A stretch of DNA of 38,620 bases from Candidatus Zixiibacteriota bacterium (GTDB taxonomy: Bacteria; Zixibacteria; MSB-5A5; UBA10806; 4484-95): assembly GCA_024231855.1 (NCBI GenBank), contig JAAEQD010000113.1, positions 1 through 38,620 of the forward strand, in the 5' to 3' direction. The notes under the pieces are model-generated. The model ran no database searches, had not been told where the DNA came from, and saw nothing but the letters and a program-made list of their open reading frames with translations. Shown one piece after another: positions 33,346-38,620 of this stretch. The translations under genes were made by a program, and so were the position numbers. Every line of letters starts with the position of its first letter. Positions within the stretch are counted from its first letter, which is position 1.

Positions 33346-34782
33346 CTAAAACGTAAATATAGTTGACGCGGACATGGCCCAGTCATAAAAAGCGCCAGGC
33401 AGGCAACAAATAATCAACACCATGGCAACACTGATTATCAGGCTGGCTTTTACCATACCCGGAATAGTAATGGATGAATCATCGTCGGCGGAACGAAACA
33501 TCATTAGCCTAACCACATTCATGTAATAAAACAGCGATATTACCGATGTCAGAACGGCGACTACTACCAGGCCATATAAGCCCTCCTTGACCGCGGCGCC
33601 AAACATCCAATATTTAGCCAGAAAACCGGCAGTCGGCGGGATTCCCACCAATGAGACCATAAATATCGTCATGATCAAAGCCATAAGAGGCGACCGTTTC
33701 ATGAGTCCGGCGTAATCCGCGATATTATCCGATCCGGTAGCGTTAGAGAAAGCAATTACTACGATAAACGCACCTATATTGGCAAATAGATAAGCCAGTA
33801 AAAATATCATCATAGAACCAACTGAAAGGTCTATACCGGCCGATAAGGCGACTAAAACATAACCAACCTGGGCAATTGACGAGTACGCCAGCATACGTTT
33901 GATATTCGTTTGCAGAAGAGCCACGACGTTACCTATAACCATTGCCAGGATAGCCACCACTTCGAGAATCACAATCCAATCCGATTTGGCGACAAAAAGC
34001 GCTTCGAAAAACAGCCTTACAAAAGCCACCAGCCCGGCCGCTTTAGAGGCAACCGACAGGAAAGCCGTGACCGGAGTCGGCGCGCCTTCATAAACATCCG
34101 GCGCCCACATATGAAATGGCGCGGCCGCCAACTTGAAGCCAAAACCGGCTATGAACATAACTATGGCGAAATAGGCGGCAATCCTGGTATCGGGACCGAT
34201 AAAAAGCCTGATACCGATTTCGCTCATGACCGTCGTACCGGTCAGTCCGTAAATCAACGACAGTCCGTACAGCAGAATACCCGAAGAGGCGGCGCCTAGA
34301 ATCAGGTACTTCAGCCCGGCTTCGGTAGATTTGAAATCTCTTTTCATAAATGTCGCCAGCACATACAGGGCGATTGTCGATAGTTCAAGCGCGACGTACA
34401 TAGAGATAAGCTCACCGGCCGAGGCTAAAAACATCATGCCTGTCGTACACAACATTATCAGGGCATAAAACTCGCCGCGATGGATTAGCTTTTTGCACGT
34501 AAATTCAATCGAACCGAACAACGTCATGAACGCCGTACCGATAAATATCAGCTTGAACGCTCGGGCATAAGAATCCATAAGGAATGTTTCGCCGAATAGC
34601 TTACCATCGGGGGTTTGCCAGGTAAGAACCAATGCAATAAAAAGGCCTATAAGCGATAATATGCCGCTGACACGCGGTTTGGTATCTTTATTATTCACAC
34701 TTATGAAAAGAACAATCAGCGACCATAAAAACAAGAACACCTCGGGGGCGATCAATCGATAATCTAAATTGCTAAAATCCAT
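33346..34782 (-). CDS. nuoN: NADH-quinone oxidoreductase subunit N
   Basis: A 478-residue antiporter-like membrane subunit of respiratory complex I, which couples NADH oxidation to proton pumping. It has about 14 helices. The family marks are the Glu in ALELSTIALYVLA, PFHMWAPDVYEGAPTPVTAFLS, and the Lys helix KRMLAYSSIAQVGYVLVA, all expected for proton channels. Length agrees with other NuoN proteins. It is the last gene of the local nuo group; the usual nuoM-nuoN junction is interrupted by a broken glycosyltransferase. No terminator is evident before the DUF502 unit. Confidence 0.95.
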   Translation of the reverse strand: MDFSNLDYRLIAPEVFLFLWSLIVLFISVNNKDTKPRVSGILSLIGLFIALVLTWQTPDGKLFGETFLMDSYARAFKLIFIGTAFMTLFGSIEFTCKKLIHRGEFYALIMLCTTGMMFLASAGELISMYVALELSTIALYVLATFMKRDFKSTEAGLKYLILGAASSGILLYGLSLIYGLTGTTVMSEIGIRLFIGPDTRIAAYFAIVMFIAGFGFKLAAAPFHMWAPDVYEGAPTPVTAFLSVASKAAGLVAFVRLFFEALFVAKSDWIVILEVVAILAMVIGNVVALLQTNIKRMLAYSSIAQVGYVLVALSAGIDLSVGSMMIFLLAYLFANIGAFIVVIAFSNATGSDNIADYAGLMKRSPLMALIMTIFMVSLVGIPPTAGFLAKYWMFGAAVKEGLYGLVVVAVLTSVISLFYYMNVVRLMMFRSADDDSSITIPGMVKASLIISVAMVLIICCLPGAFYDWAMSASTIFTF

Positions 34783-34802
34783 ATCTGCAACCTACCTTAA
34801 TA

Positions 34803-35950
34803 TTATCCAGCTTCAGCTTTATCTAAAATTTCATCGTAAATTTCAAGTTGTTGATTAATTATGGTCTCGACTGAAAATCGTTCATGAGCGTCCTTGTAAG
34901 CGGTTTCGATAAGCCTGTCCCTGTACTCCTGATCAGTTAAAATTTTCCTTATAGCCGCAGTCAATCCGTCGACATCTTTTTCCGGCAAAAGAACACCGCT
35001 ATAATCATCGATTACTATTTCCGTGGTACCGCCGTTTTCAAAAGCGATTACGGGAAGCTTAAAATGTATCGCCTCTAGAAGCACCAAACCCAGACCTTCT
35101 TTCTCGCCTTGCTTATCGGTGATAGATGGCAGCACGAAAATATCGGCGCTTTTGTACTCCTGTTCAAGTTGCTTATCCGTGATTATCAACTCCAAGCGAA
35201 AATTAAGGTTTTCCGCTTGTATTTTTAAATTTTCCTCTTCGGGGCCGATTCCGATAATAACAAGTTTCAGATCCATGCCCTCGGCAACCAGCCTTTTTAC
35301 AGCCTCAATTAGATATTTCTGTCCTTTACGCGGCACCAGCCGCCCAACAGTTAAAACAGTCGATTGCATGGATAAACTACCTTGGCATCAGGGTAAACTA
35401 ACTTAACACTATCGGCTATCGATTCTGAAATACCTATCACGGATTTTGCCCGGTTAAAGATAACCATAGCTATCCGACGTAAAAACGCATTAGTCTCAAT
35501 CAAGAATCCGTCGCTGTAAACCGACACGACATGCGGCGTTCCAGTTATAATTGAAGTGATATGGCCGACTAATCCCGCCGGTACGAACCAGTGGCTGTGT
35601 ATGATATCAGGTTTTATCCTTCTGACAATGATCAGGCTTTTTATGATAAATCCCAAAAAATAAAAAACCGCTAATATATGATATAGAATATTGAATCCTC
35701 TAACTTTCGCGAACAGGCTGGATGTGTACGAGAATTTTTCCATCGACTTAAAAAAATACCCGAAATGTTCCAGAATAACGCCATCTCTTTCAGGAGGAGC
35801 GTTTTTAAAACGGGGAGCAAGAACAACGATATTAAGATGTTTAGCCAGGTTTCTCGACCAGGGTCCAAGAAAAGGAGCCATCGTGCAACCTTCAAACCGT
35901 GGGTAAAGATGAGTGATTACCAATATGGTTCGCTTCCTCTGCTGGGTCAT
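34803..35950 (-). pseudogene. glycosyltransferase family 4-like gene, broken at mid-length
   Basis: The two halves of one GT-B glycosyltransferase are in different frames. The first (35351-35950, 199 residues) has THLYPRFEG, IIHSHWFVPAGLVG and IGISESIADSVK, and stops at 35351. The second (34803-35369, 188 residues) begins VLTVGRLVPRKGQKYLIEA and has the donor-binding block EKEGLGLVLLEAIHFKLPVIA. They overlap by 19 bases. The expected stretch between VVYP and VLTVGR (usually NGVD..F and about 20-25 residues) is missing, so a deletion that also shifted the frame is likelier than a single-base error. It lies 10 bases after nuoM and 20 before nuoN on the same strand. Confidence 0.85.
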
Positions 35951-35960
35951 AACTGCCCAT

Positions 35961-37436
35961 TTACCCGGTAATCAGCTTAACCAGATTCTCAACGGTCGCC
36001 TGGAGGTACATATTCAGACTTGTCGGATAGACACCAACTAAAATCGTAAATATCGCCAGTGGCACAACGCAGAATATCTCACGAGCATTGATCTCGGTGA
36101 GATCTTCCCAGCGAGTATTAAGCGGGCCGAGGAACACATTCTGAACCATTCTTAAAATATAAGCGGCGCCCAGAATAACTCCTAAAACCGAGACTATGAC
36201 AATCCAGAGAGGAATATAGGTTGATTTGAACGAACCGACGAAAACCATAAATTCGGATACAAAACCGGACATGCTCGGTAAGCCCAGCGAGGCCATGCCG
36301 AACAGAACGAATATCCCGGTATACACCGGCAGCTTGGCGCCTAATCCTCCAAACGCGGCTATTTCACGGGTGTGGGCTCTATCGTAAATTACGCCAACCA
36401 GTAAAAACAGCGCGCCTGTGATAACACCGTGTGAGAACATCTGGAACAGACAGCCGGAAATACCGACGGTATTAATCGCCGCCATACCCAGCATGCAGAA
36501 TCCCATATGCGAAACCGATGAGTAAGCCACCAGCTTCTTCAAATCTTTCTGGGCCATCGAAACCAGAGCGCCGTAAACAATACCGATCAGCCCGAGAATG
36601 GCTATGTAGATGGCATAGAACTTGGTAGCTTCGGGGAACATGGGATAGCTGATACGCAGGATGCCATAGGTGCCCATCTTTAGCAGAATAGCGGCAAGGA
36701 TTACAGAGACCGCCGTAGGCGCCTCAACGTGGGCGTCGGGTAACCAGGTGTGGAACGGCCAGACCGGAACCTTGATCGCGAATCCGATAAAGAAGGCCGC
36801 GAAAACCCAGAGCTGGAACGCGTGACCATACAGCTCGTTTTTGGCTATCAGCTCCATCATGTTCAGGGTGCCGGTAGTGAAATAAAGGGCCAGGATACCG
36901 ATCAACATGAAAACCGAGCCGAACAAAGTATACAGGAAGAACTTAATCGCCGCGTATTCTTTTCTGGGGCCGCCCCAGACACCGATCAAGAAATACATCG
37001 GCACCAGCATGATCTCCCAGAAAATGTAGAACAGGAAGAAGTCAAGCGCGGAAAACACGCCCATCATACCGACTTCCAGAAGTAAAAACCAGGCGAAATA
37101 TTCTTTAACCCGCACCTTGATATTGAAAGAGGCGATAATCGAAATAAACGACATAAGGCCGGTTAAGAACAGCATCGGCACCGATAAACCATCCGCGCCC
37201 ATGAAATAGTTGACATTAACCTGGGGGAACCACTCATACATCTCTATAAACTGCATGGCTGATGTAGTGTAATCATAAAAATATACCAGGAAACATCCAG
37301 CGACCATAGGCACGAATGAGAAAAAGGCCGCTGTCCACCTTATGAGTTTGAAGTTGTCCTTCTTCAAAAACAGCACTACTATAACGCCGAGTAGCGGGAA
37401 AAACGTTAAAAAGCTCAATATAGGAAAACCGTTCAC
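35961..37436 (-). CDS. nuoM: NADH-quinone oxidoreductase subunit M
   Basis: A 491-residue proton-pumping membrane subunit of complex I with about 14 helices. Key blocks are the FWEIMLVPMYFLIG helix with the conserved pump Glu, PFHTWLPDAHVEAPTAVSVILA, KKLVAYSSVSHMGF with the channel Lys, and LFQMFSHGVITGALFLLVG with the conserved His. Length is standard. It follows nuoL by 20 bases on the minus strand, and the broken glycosyltransferase follows it. Confidence 0.96.
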   Translation of the reverse strand: MNGFPILSFLTFFPLLGVIVVLFLKKDNFKLIRWTAAFFSFVPMVAGCFLVYFYDYTTSAMQFIEMYEWFPQVNVNYFMGADGLSVPMLFLTGLMSFISIIASFNIKVRVKEYFAWFLLLEVGMMGVFSALDFFLFYIFWEIMLVPMYFLIGVWGGPRKEYAAIKFFLYTLFGSVFMLIGILALYFTTGTLNMMELIAKNELYGHAFQLWVFAAFFIGFAIKVPVWPFHTWLPDAHVEAPTAVSVILAAILLKMGTYGILRISYPMFPEATKFYAIYIAILGLIGIVYGALVSMAQKDLKKLVAYSSVSHMGFCMLGMAAINTVGISGCLFQMFSHGVITGALFLLVGVIYDRAHTREIAAFGGLGAKLPVYTGIFVLFGMASLGLPSMSGFVSEFMVFVGSFKSTYIPLWIVIVSVLGVILGAAYILRMVQNVFLGPLNTRWEDLTEINAREIFCVVPLAIFTILVGVYPTSLNMYLQATVENLVKLITG

Positions 37437-37456
37437 TTATTCCTCCTCTATCAAAA

Positions 37457-38620
37457 TCAAATAATTTTCCAAAAGATCAAAATTACCGCCCCCAGGAAAA
37501 TCACCAGGGCATAAGTCTGCAGTTGGCCGGTCTGGGTTTTCCTGAACAGCTTGCCGATGGCCAGCGACAAATAGCCGACGCCATTGACCGCGCCGTCGAC
37601 TACGTATATGTCGAATTGCTGTTTGGCCCATGACCACCAGAGCGTAAGTTTGCCGGCGCCATTCACGGCGCCATCGACAACGACCTGGTCGAAGCGGAAG
37701 AATTTTTCCATGAGATAGTAAACAGGATTAACGATGGTGGCAAAGTACAGCTCATCGAAATAGTATTTATTAAGAAGCAAGGTGTAAATGCCCTTGAATC
37801 GGGCACCCATCGCTTCGGCTGAAATCGTTTTTTTGAAATAAACCAGATAAGCCAGATAAATCCCGCTGCTCGCCACAATTAATGACCCGAGCATTAACAA
37901 ATAATTTATATGCACTTCGTGGACATGTTCGAAGAATACGAAATTGCCGTAGTAGAAAAACGATCCTGAATCGGCAAAAAACGGTATCCCCCACCATCCG
38001 GCACAGACCGAAAGAACGGCCAGAATCATCAACGGTACGGTCATACTGTATGGCGACTCGTGCGCGTGATCGTAAGCGTGCTGATCGCGGGGCTTGCCGG
38101 AGAACGTGAGGAACCACAGTCTGAACATATAAAACGCGGTCATGAAAGCCGCCATCACGCCTACTATCAAGAAGCCGTAATGTCCGCCCTCGAATGCTAC
38201 CGCGAATATTTCATCTTTGGACCAGAAGCCAGCCAACGGGAATATTCCCGATATCGAAAGCGAAGCAATCAGGAATGTCCAGGAGGTTATCGGCATTTTC
38301 TTATGAAGTCCCCCCATTTCCTGAATATCGTTAGTATGCACGGCATGGATCACCGAACCGGCTCCTAAAAACAGGAGGGCTTTGAAAAACGCGTGAGTAA
38401 ACAAATGGAAAGTACCGGCCGCGTAACCGCCCAGGCCCAAAATCATCATCATATAACCAAGCTGCGAAACCGTGGAGAACGCCAGCACTCGTTTGATATC
38501 GTTCTGTACTAAACCTATCGATGCGGCCATGAAAGCGGTAATAGCGCCGATCACGGCGACTACCATCGCCATCTGATCAGACACGATTATGATACCCATC
38601 AATCGAGCCGTGAGATATAC
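37457..38620 (-). CDS. nuoL: NADH-quinone oxidoreductase subunit L (5' part beyond the window)
   Basis: The C-terminal ~388 residues of the largest complex I membrane subunit. The frame is open to the right edge (VYLTAR precedes the first in-window TTG), so the true start lies outside. Seen are KRVLAFSTVSQLGYM with the pump Lys, HAFFKALLFLGAGSVIHAV, PLAGFWSKDEI, and the C-terminal part that forms the amphipathic lateral helix in known structures (FDELYFATIVNPV to the end). Two copies of a VVDGAVNG phrase occur near the C-terminus, a common feature of NuoL. nuoM follows after 20 bases. Confidence 0.95.
   Translation of the reverse strand, partial: VYLTARLMGIIIVSDQMAMVVAVIGAITAFMAASIGLVQNDIKRVLAFSTVSQLGYMMMILGLGGYAAGTFHLFTHAFFKALLFLGAGSVIHAVHTNDIQEMGGLHKKMPITSWTFLIASLSISGIFPLAGFWSKDEIFAVAFEGGHYGFLIVGVMAAFMTAFYMFRLWFLTFSGKPRDQHAYDHAHESPYSMTVPLMILAVLSVCAGWWGIPFFADSGSFFYYGNFVFFEHVHEVHINYLLMLGSLIVASSGIYLAYLVYFKKTISAEAMGARFKGIYTLLLNKYYFDELYFATIVNPVYYLMEKFFRFDQVVVDGAVNGAGKLTLWWSWAKQQFDIYVVDGAVNGVGYLSLAIGKLFRKTQTGQLQTYALVIFLGAVILIFWKII

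Overview
The window looks like a chromosomal segment of a Gram-negative (diderm) bacterium of roughly mid-40s to 50% GC, probably from the FCB superphylum or a related candidate phylum such as Zixibacteria. The grounds are an LpxC-FabZ fusion, an LptE-like lipoprotein, a PorV/UPF0164-like outer-membrane protein, complex I genes and a YhaO/YhaN-like pair. The phylum is an inference from family content; no rRNA is present to settle it.

Region 1 (1-1690): a sigma70-like promoter, tRNA-His(GTG), and 26 bases later a long histidyl-tRNA synthetase. The tRNA lacks the usual G-1 and C73, and the synthetase is of the alpha-proteobacterial kind that goes with such tRNAs.

Region 2 (1760-9600): an accessory stretch of small or single genes. 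It holds a lipoprotein, an AlkD-like DNA alkylation repeat protein, two convergent HD-domain hydrolases, an O-methyltransferase, a 27-residue basic protein with its own terminator, two Cys-rich exported proteins, small membrane proteins and a DUF3795 protein. Two families of dispersed repeat and several clusters of perfect hairpins lie between them. One small membrane gene has a 5'-truncated second copy.

Region 3 (9600-11811): two AT-rich minus-strand genes of unknown function, one with two membrane segments. They differ in composition from everything around them and are probably recently acquired.

Region 4 (11960-15150): an aromatic amino acid (histidine-type) ammonia-lyase with an Ala-Cys-Gly instead of Ala-Ser-Gly cofactor triad, a 114-base inverted-repeat element, and a metal permease ending in an HMA domain.

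Region 5 (15274-21653): an apparent plus-strand operon of rlmD-like rRNA methyltransferase, DUF885 peptidase, an SbcD/YhaO-like protein whose metal-binding motifs are lost, and an SbcC/YhaN-like ATPase with membrane segments in its coiled coil.

Region 6 (21726-28725): mscS-type channel divergent from comM (apparently leaderless), then lpxC-fabZ, hutI, lptE and a porV-like gene. HutI could act downstream of the lyase and urocanase in histidine breakdown, but hutU is not in the window.

Region 7 (28900-38620, all minus strand): a CNNM/CorC-type transporter with a possible coupled leader ORF; a three-gene set of DUF502 protein, EIIA-CBS protein and cation/Ca2+ exchanger; then the end of a complex I operon (nuoL, nuoM, nuoN) with a broken glycosyltransferase gene lodged between nuoM and nuoN. 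nuoL runs off the right edge.
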